Below, one piece after another: positions 35,144 through 44,673 of a DNA stretch of 64,000 nt. Under the pieces are notes generated by a model that had not been told where the DNA came from, did no database searches, and worked only from the letters and a program-made list of their open reading frames with translations. The stretch comes from PALSA-1316 sp964499365. Its GTDB lineage: Bacteria; Nitrospirota; Thermodesulfovibrionia; Thermodesulfovibrionales; UBA6898. Position 1 is the stretch's first letter. Every line of letters starts with the position of its first letter. The stretch spans positions 1-64,000 of the forward strand of contig CAZCKU010000003.1 in assembly GCA_964499365.1 (NCBI GenBank), given 5' to 3'. Made by a program: the position numbers and the translations under genes.

Positions 35144-35464
35144 CTTAAAGCTCCTTTTTAAGATTTTGCTTCTCATGACAGTTAATGCAAACGGCACGCC
35201 AACGTCCCTACATTGTTGCCACAAGAGGCAAAATCAATATGGAGTAATAGTACCAATGCGATTTCTCATTTTGCCCTTGTTGGTGCTTGGTTTGGGGGAA
35301 TTACAACTGTGGTAAATTTGACAACAGATGTCAGTTAGTGACACATAAGTGTACGCTGAAATGGCTTAAACTAGCCATCTATCATACTTTTAATAAAATC
35401 TTGTCAAGAAATAAGTTGTCAACTCAAGTTAACAGGAGGTTGCATTATATACATATTGGAACAA
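35144..35464. promoter_or_regulatory. 320-bp upstream region with operator copy 3
   Basis: No gene is visible. TCAACTCAAGTTAA lies at 35419-35432; on the minus strand it reads TTAACTTGAGTTGA followed by CA, giving a TTGACA -35 box for the operon at 35143. A second TTGACA is 17 nt further on. An imperfect inverted repeat (ACAAGAGGCAAAAT near 35220, ATTTTGCCCTTGT near 35270) may be a second regulatory site. Confidence 0.55.
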
Positions 35465-36415
35465 TCAGCGGATTACTTCATAAACTCTACTTTCGTGCGT
35501 CCACTGCATCCCTCTGTTGATATCTGCAGGACGTACCCATACTTTCTTTTTTTCTATGAATCTTTCGGCCCTCAGCCGCCGCCAATGACCCTTGCGCTCA
35601 TGGGGCATAACATGTCTCTCTGTGGATCCTGGAGCCGAACTTCTTTGGATAATCTCTTTGACCTGCGAATGATCTAAAACGATATGCCGTGGTTTCTTGC
35701 CAAAATAAGGCATATTCCCTTTTTCTGCCCGTCTTCTTTCACTGCTGGTCATCTCGGGAGTTTCTTTAATTACATACATCTGGGGCTCGTTTATATACTC
35801 TACTGCTTTAATTATCAGTGATAGAAAGGCAGGAGTAACAGCTGAAAGTGACTCGCAATAGCTAGTAATATGCTCGCAGTTATTGCAAACCTTAAATGTA
35901 TCGATCTTTACTATATCATCGTAGACAATGCTTCTTTCTTTATCACACTCATCATTATTCGCATTATTAAAGGTTATTTCCACTTGGGGATATAGCCTGA
36001 AGGCGAAGGAGCAAAGAACTGAGAGTGTTGATTGTACGGGGGACCAGTTTGAACCCATTTTCCGCTTATCCTGCTTTTGATACATTGTATAGTTAAGTAC
36101 CTCTGCAAAATATCCAGTGTCCGTTGTAGTGAGATAAATGAGCGGGGATGTTCCCACTGATGCCGCGAGATAGTCAGCCTCTGGGAAATCAAGCAACATG
36201 GTTGGAAAAGGTAGATGAAATTCACTGTTCAGTTCTATATCTGGGGAAATTGACTTCTCCATTTCCTCCGAGCTGAACCCAACAAGAAACATGGGAGCTT
36301 TACCATAAACATCTATAAACTTACCAAGGCTCTCTTTTTCGGGACTGCCGTTGGGTAGTCCACTCCATTTTAGCGCAAGTTTACTGCCAATCCGTTCGTA
36401 GTTACTGTTATCCAT
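35465..36415 (-). CDS. Hypothetical protein with basic C-terminal domain
   Basis: 316 residues. The C-terminal part SERHVMPHERKGHWRRLRAERFIEKKKVWVRPADI recalls a His/Arg-rich motif (HxRKGHWR ... KVWVRP) common in plasmid and phage proteins of unknown function. The N-terminal part contains a CNNCEHITSYC pair. GAGG before the ATG. Operator copy 4 lies about 85 nt upstream. Confidence 0.6.
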   Translation of the reverse strand: MDNSNYERIGSKLALKWSGLPNGSPEKESLGKFIDVYGKAPMFLVGFSSEEMEKSISPDIELNSEFHLPFPTMLLDFPEADYLAASVGTSPLIYLTTTDTGYFAEVLNYTMYQKQDKRKMGSNWSPVQSTLSVLCSFAFRLYPQVEITFNNANNDECDKERSIVYDDIVKIDTFKVCNNCEHITSYCESLSAVTPAFLSLIIKAVEYINEPQMYVIKETPEMTSSERRRAEKGNMPYFGKKPRHIVLDHSQVKEIIQRSSAPGSTERHVMPHERKGHWRRLRAERFIEKKKVWVRPADINRGMQWTHESRVYEVIR

Positions 36416-36497
36416 ATATGCCTCTTTCTCGGCGTAGCGCCAAAGGAATGTATAGATAATATCACCAGCAAAGATCGTCGATCAAATCATTTCTAAA

Positions 36498-36511
36498 TTA
36501 ACTCAAGTTAA
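36498..36511. promoter_or_regulatory. TTAACTCAAGTTAA palindromic operator, copy 4
   Basis: Perfect half-sites, overlapping the stop codon of the gene at 36508-36834 and lying upstream of the minus-strand gene at 36415. Same consensus as copies at 18320, 19296, 35419, 52237 and 53509. Confidence 0.65.
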
Positions 36512-36834
36512 CAACCTTTCTTCTCTGCCAGCAATTCCTGAACTTCCCTGACTGTGATACTCTTGTAGTCTTCTTTCTTCAGGAATTCGCCCGCTGGCGA
36601 GTCGTTATCTTCATCTACAAAATCGTCTTCGTTAAAACATTCATCATTGTCAGCACCTGGCTCCCTGGTAGCCTCCGTGGGCGTCACATTTTGTCCCTGT
36701 GCCAAGAAGTCTTCAGAAGTCGGTATATCAACCGTCTCCAGGGAAACAGCGCCTGATACTTCAAATTCCGTTGCTTCCTCCACCTGCGTTTCTGGAGTAA
36801 GTCTGAAGCCAATTAACCATTCACCTTTAAGCAT
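36508..36834 (-). CDS. Acidic hypothetical protein
   Basis: 108 residues from the ATG at 36832-36834 with AAGGAGG upstream. A short N-terminal beta-like segment (MLKGEWLIGFRLTP) is followed by a very acidic region (NDECFNEDDFVDEDND) and a helical tail. No family recognised. Its promoter faces the iteron-like region. Confidence 0.5.
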   Translation of the reverse strand: MLKGEWLIGFRLTPETQVEEATEFEVSGAVSLETVDIPTSEDFLAQGQNVTPTEATREPGADNDECFNEDDFVDEDNDSPAGEFLKKEDYKSITVREVQELLAEKKGC

Positions 36835-36856
36835 CACAACCTCCTTTTTGCCAAAA

Positions 36857-37160
36857 ATCGTAACAATCGTAACAAACTGCCGCATAATCGTAACAACATA
36901 TATATTTATAACTCATTAATATATATATGCTTTTTGGTAGTTGTTACGATTCTACGATTGTTACGACTACTTTTCTTCGCGTGTGAGTGAATTACAAATA
37001 TTTTCAAATTCCCCCATTTCCAAAAAAATATATTTTTTCCCTATAGGAGCAAAAAAACGCCAAAAATCGTAACAAGGCTAAAAACTGCCACTTTACCCTT
37101 TTATATCCAAGAGTTACGTTGTTACGATTCTGAAAATGAAAATCGTAACAGTCGTAACAA
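36857..37160. other. Iteron-like array with AT-rich core: candidate replication origin
   Basis: TCGTAACAA occurs at 36858, 36867, 36888, 37067 and 37152 (plus; 37143 has a final G) and as TTGTTACGA at 36941, 36958 and 37119. Two plus-strand pairs are exactly contiguous (9 bp). The centre, 36897-36930, is nearly pure AT (tatatttataactcattaa). Iterons beside a DUE-like AT-rich block, next to a primase-helicase gene, fit a plasmid-type origin. Alternatively this is a dense operator region. Confidence 0.6.
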
Positions 37161-37200
37161 ACAATGCAAGGAATTTCGCATGTGTCAACTGTCTCCTGTA

Positions 37201-37222
37201 AAAATTGCGAAACTGTTCGCAA
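37201..37222 (-). terminator. Rho-independent terminator after the primase-helicase gene
   Basis: On the minus strand TTGCGAA-CAGT-TTCGCAA is followed by TTTT. It lies 11 nt beyond the stop of the gene at 37233. Confidence 0.7.
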
Positions 37223-37232
37223 AATGGCAATA

Positions 37233-40112
37233 TCAGTCAACTTGCTCATCTTCATTCACACCCTTCAGTAAGACATTCCTGAAGTAATAGCCTCTGGTTT
37301 CCACTCCGCAGAGGCGGTCAACGTATGTGTAGGATTTTCGTGTGCCGTCAGGGGAGCTCTTCATCCTGTCTTTGTCTGTGAGCGACTCAATAAGCTGCTT
37401 TTTTACAAAGCCACCATCTTTGCATAACTGTTTGAATACTGTTGAAAGGATAAAAACATCCCTTCCGTTTACTTTGCCCAGGACTCCGTTACGTTCCAGT
37501 TGCTCAAATGTAGCCATCCCCTCAAACTTGGTTTTGTTCATGATGACGTAATCAGCGAGTTTATGAATCATTGAAGTTCCGATATCTTTTTTCAGGTTTA
37601 CCCTATCGGCATGCTCATGAGCGAGTTTGGTGATATATTTGCGCATTGGTTTTGTCTCGGAATCCGCAACAAAGCCGCCATCAATAAAAAGATCAAGGAC
37701 AGCCAGCATAGTTGCGAAGACGCTTGCCATTTCCCCCATAGGAATATCACTAAGGTTTTCAAGTTCCCTGTTGTAATAATCCAGCACCTGTTCCCTGTTA
37801 TTGTTAAGCATGGTTATCCACTGGGAGCCGACATAGCCATAGTTGCGGGAAATCTGCTGGTTTATGGATCCAAGTTCAGATTTATCGGTTATAGCGAAAC
37901 TGCCGTCAAAAGCAGTCCAGAATTTAAGATTGGAATAAATCTCTACGACTCTGCGATACATGCCGCCTGGTGCAGATGCTCTGTCTTCAGTAACACTGTC
38001 AATAACCGTATCAAGATCCTTCTCTGCCGTAACAAGGCATACGCCACGCAGTTTGTTCCTTCCTTTGAATCCGCGGAGCGAACTCTTGGTCTTTCCATCC
38101 CTGCTTGTATATGAATAAAAGAAATCAACAACCTTGTTTAAATCTTTTCCTGCGGTGTTGAGTTCGTCTATCCATAACGGCATGTCGGTATACATAACAG
38201 CGATTTCTTCCATGCCAGCCCTGGTTGAATTCCAATTGCTCCTGATTGATTCAGGATCCCCGAAGATACTTGTGGCAACGGCGGCCGAGGTAGACTTGCC
38301 GATACCAAAGCCTCCAGATACTTTTAAGAAGAAGTTTTCAATGCCAATAATCCTGATAATCTGAGCCGTGCATGCGCCAATGATTACTACCCCAGCTGGA
38401 GCCTTCATTGCCTTCCTGAACATATCTACTTGCCATACATTATCCCCCACTACCTTATAACTGCTTGTAAGATGCTCGTTGGTCCAAACAACATTATCTT
38501 CAGTTTCCAATGTGGGGATGTAGAATTTATCGTCATGCCAACCTGTCCTGTTGATTCCGACGAGAGTAGGGATCCTGTCCTCGTTAGCCCTGTGGTATCC
38601 AATAACATACGACCTGAGGGCGTTAATATCGGAGTCGCCAAGAGGTTGCATAAGAAGGGATGCATAATCCTTTGAAAACTGGTTTCTATCAGACTGGCTT
38701 ATGCTAACATTGGCTTCGCGGCCGTTAGCCGCCTTCACTGTAAGAGTTACCTCTTCCCCAGTAATGATTGAAGCGATGGCGAATGGTTTGCAGATTTTGG
38801 CGACAATCGGCTGCCCCTGGTGCGTGGCAAAGGAGGTAAGTTTACCGTCCATGATTGCAAAGTCTTTCGGCAGTATCGGATCGTAATCAAGAGAACATAA
38901 TTGCCTGAGTTCATGACATACCATGCTTCTTTCCGATTCATGGTTCCCCTTTAACTGTTGCCTTTTAGCCTCAATTGCTTCCCTTAATGGGGCGATATTG
39001 TTCTTAAAGACTGTTTTAAATGTTTTCAAGATCTCATCGTAAGCCAGGGGGTCAAGGTCAACAGTAGCAACTGCCCGAATAATCTCTGGTTTATGGTCTG
39101 AATTAATGAAACTCATTAAGGGCTTCGCATCCCGTTCCACCTCATTGAGAATCAACTCCATGCTTTGACCCGTCTCTTTGCTCCTGTTTACCAGGTAATC
39201 GTCAATACCTTTTCCAATATTTGCGTCCCAGGTTGCAATCCTGACAAGTGCTCCCAAAGCATGAAGCTTAAAAGCCAGTTCGTAAAGTGCCATTCTTACG
39301 CTGGGATTAACCCATAGATCTGCGTCAAAATTCAGATATACGGTTCTGCCTCCCCAGGAAAAGGACTGCAATTCACACCAAAGACTTTTATCTTTATGCC
39401 AATCGCTGTTTTTCCCCGCCTTAAAGTTCCATACACCGCTTAACCCAATGGCATATCTGCCAAGTTGCGTGATGATAAGTGCCTTCTTTTCTCCTTCTTC
39501 TATGCTCAGTGGTTTGTGAACCTTATTCTTTACCGCCCAGGTGTCTTGGGGGATATATGGGACCGTAGCCGTCTCTTTTGGACCCAAATATGACACTCCA
39601 TCAAGCGAGGGGATTAGTTTGAACCTGTAAAACATAACCTTGCCTGCGGGACCCAGGTAGGGGAACTCAATCAATTTGCAGGTTTGTGTAATGGAATGTC
39701 CATTGATTGATTGAAAGCCAAGTATATCTTTAAGATTCCCCTTCTTAAAACTGCTATACATCCTTACACCAGCATTATTTACTGTCTCAGGGGTAAGGCC
39801 ACTTTTTTTAATATCCTCAATTGCCATCTTACAAAAACTCGGAAACATGACATCTTTGCCGTTTACGAATTGTTTCCAGGTTTCAAATTCAGCCTTCCAC
39901 TCTGGCGAAATATCATCAACTGCAGTTTCCACTGGGCATAATTCTTCCTCTTCTGGAAGGTTATCATCATTGGCTACTGGGTTTGTGGACGGAGCTGAGG
40001 TGGGGAAACTATTGCAATTTTGCTGCTGATCGGCTAAATTAAGATCAGATATTTTGTCGTTCTCTTTACTTGAGCCCTCGCCGTCAACGAGGGCTTTGCC
40101 TTGTTCGGACAT
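37233..40112 (-). CDS. Primase-helicase-like replication protein (DUF3854 + DUF927)
   Basis: 959 residues. An N-terminal Toprim-like DUF3854 region (YLGPAGKVMFYRF ... RTVYLNFDADLW near 255-270) is followed by a DUF927 helicase-type ATPase with Walker A GGFGIGKST at about residue 600 and Walker B-like MPLWIDELNTAG. The C-terminal ~150 residues resemble a winged-helix tail. Such fusions are replication proteins of ICEs and plasmids. It lies next to the iteron-like region, supporting a role in autonomous replication. AGGAGG before the ATG. Confidence 0.82.
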   Translation of the reverse strand: MSEQGKALVDGEGSSKENDKISDLNLADQQQNCNSFPTSAPSTNPVANDDNLPEEEELCPVETAVDDISPEWKAEFETWKQFVNGKDVMFPSFCKMAIEDIKKSGLTPETVNNAGVRMYSSFKKGNLKDILGFQSINGHSITQTCKLIEFPYLGPAGKVMFYRFKLIPSLDGVSYLGPKETATVPYIPQDTWAVKNKVHKPLSIEEGEKKALIITQLGRYAIGLSGVWNFKAGKNSDWHKDKSLWCELQSFSWGGRTVYLNFDADLWVNPSVRMALYELAFKLHALGALVRIATWDANIGKGIDDYLVNRSKETGQSMELILNEVERDAKPLMSFINSDHKPEIIRAVATVDLDPLAYDEILKTFKTVFKNNIAPLREAIEAKRQQLKGNHESERSMVCHELRQLCSLDYDPILPKDFAIMDGKLTSFATHQGQPIVAKICKPFAIASIITGEEVTLTVKAANGREANVSISQSDRNQFSKDYASLLMQPLGDSDINALRSYVIGYHRANEDRIPTLVGINRTGWHDDKFYIPTLETEDNVVWTNEHLTSSYKVVGDNVWQVDMFRKAMKAPAGVVIIGACTAQIIRIIGIENFFLKVSGGFGIGKSTSAAVATSIFGDPESIRSNWNSTRAGMEEIAVMYTDMPLWIDELNTAGKDLNKVVDFFYSYTSRDGKTKSSLRGFKGRNKLRGVCLVTAEKDLDTVIDSVTEDRASAPGGMYRRVVEIYSNLKFWTAFDGSFAITDKSELGSINQQISRNYGYVGSQWITMLNNNREQVLDYYNRELENLSDIPMGEMASVFATMLAVLDLFIDGGFVADSETKPMRKYITKLAHEHADRVNLKKDIGTSMIHKLADYVIMNKTKFEGMATFEQLERNGVLGKVNGRDVFILSTVFKQLCKDGGFVKKQLIESLTDKDRMKSSPDGTRKSYTYVDRLCGVETRGYYFRNVLLKGVNEDEQVD

Positions 40113-40180
40113 AATGTCCTCCTACTGCTTTTTAATGAGCGCATATTAATATTCGTCGCCCTCACATTGAAAGTCATTGT

Positions 40181-40375
40181 TTATATTCTTACTTTCGCCA
40201 CTTTTATCTTTCCTTCACTTATCAACTGCTTGCGTATAAGTGTTTTCACCGCAGTTGAAGTCGGTGTCCCGAGTTCCTCTGTATACGCAACTAACGCTTC
40301 CATTAGATCTCGCTCACTATCCTTGTTCAGATTGATAAACACTCCAGACCGCTCGTAAAAATGTTTCTTCGGCAT
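40181..40375 (-). CDS. Small RHH-like protein
   Basis: 64 residues: RSGVFINLNKDSERDLMEALVAYTEELGTPTSTAVKTLIRKQLI fits a beta-helix-helix pattern. GAGGTGA before the ATG. It lies upstream of the primase-helicase gene on the same strand and may regulate it. Confidence 0.58.
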   Translation of the reverse strand: MPKKHFYERSGVFINLNKDSERDLMEALVAYTEELGTPTSTAVKTLIRKQLISEGKIKVAKVRI

Positions 40376-40484
40376 TTCTAATCACCTCGCAAATGGCGTA
40401 TTTGCGGGCTTTTAACCCGCTTAAACACATCATTGCTGATCATCTAACGAGTTGTCAATAACAAATCATCATTTATTTTTAAAA

Positions 40485-40500
40485 CTACCAGTTCTGGTAG
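40485..40500. promoter_or_regulatory. CTACCAG-TT-CTGGTAG palindrome between divergent genes
   Basis: Perfect 7-bp inverted repeat in the 290-bp gap between minus gene 40375 and plus gene 40665. Nearly the same stem forms the terminators at 20671 and 47877, but here no gene ends nearby, so it may be an operator or an idle repeat. Confidence 0.4.
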
Positions 40501-40587
40501 GGAGATTCTTATTTATGCTGCTAAAACAGCGACTTATCTGGCATTTCTCCCTTGACTGGCCGCGTTTGGCGCTGTATAATAAAATCA

Positions 40588-40613
40588 TAGTTACTTACTA
40601 AGTATCAGTAAGC
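40588..40613. promoter_or_regulatory. GTTACTTA-C-TAAGTATC near-palindrome, promoter of the AAA+ operon
   Basis: Lies about 55 nt upstream of the GTG start at 40665. An additional CTTACT/AGTAAG inverted repeat overlaps it. The same core occurs before 32959. Probably the operator of the 40.7-46.3 kb operon. Confidence 0.4.
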
Positions 40614-40664
40614 AATACTCACCGAAATAAATAAAAATATAACGCAAGCAAGCAGGAGGCTGCG

Positions 40665-42155
40665 GTGAGAAAACCAGAAGAACTCATTTCTTTATGTAAA
40701 GAACTCTTTACTGTCACTGATGATGCCCGCATGCTTGTCCGCCTTTGTTCAAATACCATGGTATCAGTTGCTTTTATGGATTATTGGCGGCATAAAGACC
40801 AATTTGATGTTCCAACGCATTCTGATGAATCAATCAGAATCATTGAGGAAACGTCAGGATCTGATGATGACGAATATCCTCTTCAGGATGTTGTTAAGTT
40901 GGGTCCAGATGACCAGGGTCGCAGTTACTGGATTGATCGTGAAACAAACGAGATTATTAGAACATCCAGAACAGTTGTTGCACCCCAGGAAGAGGCTGAA
41001 ACAGAACCAGATGACGTAATCCTTACAGAAGAAATCTGGATTGACATTATCAATGAGATTGGCCGCAAGTATCACAATCTTTCTACACAATTAGATAGAA
41101 ATAATATGCTGGCGTTTGTCGAAGGTAGCAGCAACAAGGCGAACAAAAGCGTAATGCGCCAGTATCTGTCTATGCTCTGTGTTTTCGGATGTCTGGAGAA
41201 AAGCCATGTTGATGCAATCATGACTTCAAGAAGTAATACTTCGCAAAGTTCGGAGAAACAGACATTGTTTGTTGACACAATCTATGATCTTCCATATTCG
41301 TTATATTGCCCTATCAATAAAAATATTGAGTCAGTTAAGCGTGTTCTTGACGACAAACTGTTTGGACTTACAGAGGTTAAGTCACAGATTCTTGATTACG
41401 TCACATTAATGATTCATGGCAATGGGCAGGGAGCCCCTGTACCGATCCTCTTGGTAGGTGCACCAGGTACAGGTAAATCCAGTATCGCCAAAGCAGTTGC
41501 TACTGCATTGAAACTGCCGTTCTATAGTTTCTCCTTGGGGGGTTCAAGCGATAACGCAGTATTTCGCGGACATCACAGCAGTTGGTCTGAAAGCACCCCA
41601 GGCGGCATCGTAAGAATGCTGATGACAGTGGGATACTGTAATCCTGTTGTTTTACTGGACGAGATTGATAAGGCGGGGGAATCATCGCATGGGGCTATTC
41701 AGGATATTATTTCTGAACTGTTAGATCCACTGCAGTCCGTAAGATTCAAAGATAATTATTTGGGCTTTGAACTGGATTTATCGCGGTGTCTGTATATCTT
41801 GACTGCCAACGATAAACACAAGATTCCATCGTATCTTCTGGATCGATGCGAAGTTATTGAAATTGCACCTTATACGACAGACGAGCGAAAAGAAATTATT
41901 GAACAGCACTTAATCACTCAGGTTTGCCTCGAGAATTTCCTGAAGTGCCAGGTTCTGGTAGAAAAAGAGGCGGTTGAAAAACTGTCAAAAATGCAGTCAC
42001 TACGGGATGTAAAGAGGGCTATCAGAACCGCCATTGCCAAGGCTTTAAGTAAACTGCCTCTTGGTGATGGATTAAAAGTCATCTTGTCGGGGGATACGGT
42101 GGAAATCAAAGGCAAGTCAGATAAACAGAAAATCGGCTTCTTGCCGAACAGATAA
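40665..42155 (+). CDS. Lon-type AAA+ ATPase lacking the protease domain
   Basis: 496 residues. The AAA+ module has Walker A GAPGTGKSS at about 265-273, the Lon-like FSLGGSSDNAVFRGHHSSW pore region, Walker B VVLLDEID at about 328, and the LTAND/LLDRCEVIE sensor-arginine region. In Lon a Ser-Lys protease domain follows; here the protein ends after the AAA+ lid. So it is an unfoldase or remodeller rather than a protease. The N-terminal 200 residues are not the Lon LAN domain. GTG start with AGGAGG. First gene of a plus-strand operon. Confidence 0.78.
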   Translation: MRKPEELISLCKELFTVTDDARMLVRLCSNTMVSVAFMDYWRHKDQFDVPTHSDESIRIIEETSGSDDDEYPLQDVVKLGPDDQGRSYWIDRETNEIIRTSRTVVAPQEEAETEPDDVILTEEIWIDIINEIGRKYHNLSTQLDRNNMLAFVEGSSNKANKSVMRQYLSMLCVFGCLEKSHVDAIMTSRSNTSQSSEKQTLFVDTIYDLPYSLYCPINKNIESVKRVLDDKLFGLTEVKSQILDYVTLMIHGNGQGAPVPILLVGAPGTGKSSIAKAVATALKLPFYSFSLGGSSDNAVFRGHHSSWSESTPGGIVRMLMTVGYCNPVVLLDEIDKAGESSHGAIQDIISELLDPLQSVRFKDNYLGFELDLSRCLYILTANDKHKIPSYLLDRCEVIEIAPYTTDERKEIIEQHLITQVCLENFLKCQVLVEKEAVEKLSKMQSLRDVKRAIRTAIAKALSKLPLGDGLKVILSGDTVEIKGKSDKQKIGFLPNR

Positions 42156-42166
42156 CAGGAGGCTTC

Positions 42167-42559
42167 ATGTACAACAAGACAATTTTGATTGGTAATTTAA
42201 CCAAAGATGTAGAACTTAGATATACGGGCGGTGGCACTCCAGTAGCAACCTTGCGGCTTGCCTCATCAACAAAGTACAAAGGTAACGACGGCATGAAAGA
42301 GGAGACGCTCTTTATTGACTGCGTTGTTTGGGGCAAGCAGGCCGAAAGTTGCAACCAGTATCTGCATAAAGGTAATTCCGCATTGGTAGAAGGCCGTCTG
42401 CAGGAACGGCGGTGGGAGAAGGACGGCAACAAGCATAGCAAGATAGAGATAGTCGCACAGACGATTAGATTTTTAAATACAAAGAGTAAAACAGACAACG
42501 GCGGGGGTACACAAGAATTTGAAATCCCCGAGGAAGTGACAGGACAAGAACCCTTCTAA
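42167..42559 (+). CDS. ssb: Single-stranded DNA-binding protein
   Basis: 130-residue SSB with the OB-fold pattern NKTILIGNLTKDVELRYT ... FIDCVVWGKQAE ... LVEGRLQERRW. The C-terminus EEVTGQEPF ends in a hydrophobic Phe, but the classical DDDIPF tip is altered. It would coat ssDNA during transfer or replication. AGGAGG before the ATG, 11 nt after the AAA+ gene. Confidence 0.93.
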   Translation: MYNKTILIGNLTKDVELRYTGGGTPVATLRLASSTKYKGNDGMKEETLFIDCVVWGKQAESCNQYLHKGNSALVEGRLQERRWEKDGNKHSKIEIVAQTIRFLNTKSKTDNGGGTQEFEIPEEVTGQEPF

Positions 42560-42574
42560 CCAAAGGAGAACAAG

Positions 42575-43225
42575 ATGAACAAAAAGAATACAGAAAAATT
42601 ATATAAAGATTTTCCGAAGTTATATAAAGGACACGCAAAGAGTCCCAAAGAGAGTTCTATGAGTTGGGGATTCAGCTGCGGCGATGGATGGTTTAATCTC
42701 ATCCATACATTGTCTGCCGCCCTTGAAAACCACATGTCTGAACAACCAGGACTGGATATTGAGGCCGTCCAGGTTAAGGAAAAGTTCGGCACCTTGCGGT
42801 TCTACATTGACGGTGGTGATGCTTATGCGGAGGAACTTATCAGTGAAGCCGCAAGACAATCATCCCTCATTTGCGAAGACTGTGGGGAACCAGCGAACCT
42901 GCAGAGGCATGGTGGTTGGTTTGCCACCTTGTGTAGGTTGTGTGCTTTCAAAAGAGGCTACGACGAGCCTCTGCAGCCAGAAGAGGAAGAAGATGTAATG
43001 GGGGACACAGAAGGAGAAACCCCAAACATCTTTGGCAGTCAGGTTAAATGCGTAAAATGCGGATGGGTGCATTTCGTAAACCTGGACAAAAAGTACATTG
43101 TACACGGTTATCGGTGTTTTCGTTGCGGCATCGAAGGCAAGGAGAACTTTGTGGAACCGCAACCAGAGGAATTACCGTATGGAAGCACTATTCAACAGGT
43201 AAACACGGTGGCACCAGGAAAATGA
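42575..43225 (+). CDS. Phage-type zinc-ribbon protein
   Basis: 216 residues. N-terminal segment CGDGWFNLIHTLSAALE ... VQVKEKFGTLRFYI is a conserved motif set in phage and plasmid proteins of unknown function. A zinc ribbon CEDCGEPANLQRHGGWFATLC follows, then a second Cys group CVKCGWVHF / YRCFRCG. Possibly nucleic acid binding. AAGGAG before the ATG. Its stop overlaps the next start as ATGA. Confidence 0.65.
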   Translation: MNKKNTEKLYKDFPKLYKGHAKSPKESSMSWGFSCGDGWFNLIHTLSAALENHMSEQPGLDIEAVQVKEKFGTLRFYIDGGDAYAEELISEAARQSSLICEDCGEPANLQRHGGWFATLCRLCAFKRGYDEPLQPEEEEDVMGDTEGETPNIFGSQVKCVKCGWVHFVNLDKKYIVHGYRCFRCGIEGKENFVEPQPEELPYGSTIQQVNTVAPGK

Positions 43226-43929
43226 ACTTCGCGATTCGCCAAGAGGTCTCCTTTGATAAGCCAGATTTTCAGCTATCAGGCTTATCTGGAATTAACATTG
43301 AGCTGGCGCTGCCATATAAATTAGAAATGTTTTTGCCAGTGCAGGAACTACTGCCATCCTGCGCTGCCTTCACCAGGGACTCAGGAGTGGTTGTCCAATC
43401 TGTGCATGCACCCCAAGGGCGGCTGACAGATCCTGACTTCCATTCCTGGGCCCTGGCTGCCACTAAGTTTGCTGAATCAGTGGCCGCAAAATACATTGTT
43501 TTTCATCCAGAAGAGGCAAGACAGGACATGCGGGTAAATAGACAGATTTTGGCAATGAGGCATATTCGTAGATTACAGCGTGAGACATCAGTAACCGTAT
43601 GTATTGAATCTTTTGGTTCAAAGAAAAGGATTTTCCGTCCTGAAGAGATTTGTGATGAAGGATTGCAGTTGTGCCTTGATACAAGCCACTTGTTTGTAGA
43701 TAGGACAATGCAACTCATTGATAAATGCCTTGAAAATATCGCTTATTTGCATCTTTCTGAAGCCAGGGACGGCAACCAGCACATGCCTGTGCAGGGAATT
43801 GGCTTTGAAATCCTGGATAAACTGCAGGACAAGGGATGGAATGGACTGGTGGTTCTGGAATACCTGTTTGAATACCATGACAGATTGATTCCAGACATGG
43901 TGATGTTAACCGAAAGATATGGAGGTTAG
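43222..43929 (+). CDS. TIM-barrel protein, xylose-isomerase-like / AP endonuclease 2 family
   Basis: 235 residues from the ATG at 43222, which overlaps the preceding stop as ATGA; the longer ORF is spurious. Metal-binding motifs of the fold are present: KYIVFHPEEA, VCIESFG, CLDTSHLF, YLHLSEARDGNQHMPVQGIG and VVLEY. Members are sugar isomerases or endonuclease IV-like DNA repair enzymes; its SSB/AAA+ neighbours favour a nucleic acid substrate, but this is not shown. It is shorter than most members. Confidence 0.75.
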   Translation: MNFAIRQEVSFDKPDFQLSGLSGINIELALPYKLEMFLPVQELLPSCAAFTRDSGVVVQSVHAPQGRLTDPDFHSWALAATKFAESVAAKYIVFHPEEARQDMRVNRQILAMRHIRRLQRETSVTVCIESFGSKKRIFRPEEICDEGLQLCLDTSHLFVDRTMQLIDKCLENIAYLHLSEARDGNQHMPVQGIGFEILDKLQDKGWNGLVVLEYLFEYHDRLIPDMVMLTERYGG

Positions 43930-43931
43930 TC

Positions 43932-44177
43932 ATGACAAAAGAAACCGATAGATGTCCCAACTGCCATCAGCAGTTTTATGAACACCTGGATGCGGATGCC
44001 TGTAACCGCAATAACGAAATTAATACTGTCGGCCGCAGCTTGTGTTATAACTGCGGGAAGGGTTGCTTTGAATACTCAGTCCAGGTTATCCACCCGTTCC
44101 ATCTGGACGATATCAACTATTCCAGATGCTGCCACTGCGGCATCACGGGAAATGTAAGGATTGCACTGCATGGCTAA
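43932..44177 (+). CDS. Small zinc-ribbon protein
   Basis: 81 residues with CPNCHQQFYEHLDADACNRN, CYNCGKGCF and CCHCG, enough for two zinc sites. GGAGG before the ATG. It overlaps the next gene by 8 nt and resembles its N-terminal half, suggesting duplication. Confidence 0.62.
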   Translation: MTKETDRCPNCHQQFYEHLDADACNRNNEINTVGRSLCYNCGKGCFEYSVQVIHPFHLDDINYSRCCHCGITGNVRIALHG

Positions 44178-44673
44178 CAAGAAATGTGGTAATTGTAGAA
44201 CAAGGCTTGAGAACTTAATCGTCAAAAGCCTGCAGATGAATGTTCCTGATGGTGTCCGCGGTAGGGATATCTGTCCAAACTGTAACAAAGGATGCATTGC
44301 CTACGATATTTACATCTACCATAACGAGGCAGAGCAGCTAACTTACCGCAAAACCGAGGAACAGAAATACGGTTTGTGCTGCTCCTGTGGCAAGAGAGGC
44401 GACAGACGGTTGTGGGTGAAGCCTTCGCAGGAGGCGGAACCTCCATTATCTTCACATGAAGAAATGCTTGCGGATTATATGGACGCTACGCCAGAAGAAA
44501 TTGAATTTGCAAAAGGTATTCTTGGCAAGGATCCGTTTGAAGAAGATCTACAAGTAAGGATGAGAAAGGCTTTTGAAGATAAGCCAGAAGAACCACCGAT
44601 GTCTATAAAAGAGATTGATGCGGAGGTAAAGGCCTGTAGGAAAGAACAAAGAGAAAAAAAGAAGGGAAAATAA
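44170..44673 (+). CDS. Zinc-ribbon protein with acidic C-terminus
   Basis: 167 residues from the ATG at 44170. Cys motifs CGNCRTR, CPNCNKGC and CCSCGKR are spaced as in the preceding protein. The C-terminal half is charged and helical (EEMLADYMDATPEEIEFAKGIL). No family recognised. Stop overlaps the next start (TAATG). Confidence 0.6.
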   Translation: MANKKCGNCRTRLENLIVKSLQMNVPDGVRGRDICPNCNKGCIAYDIYIYHNEAEQLTYRKTEEQKYGLCCSCGKRGDRRLWVKPSQEAEPPLSSHEEMLADYMDATPEEIEFAKGILGKDPFEEDLQVRMRKAFEDKPEEPPMSIKEIDAEVKACRKEQREKKKGK

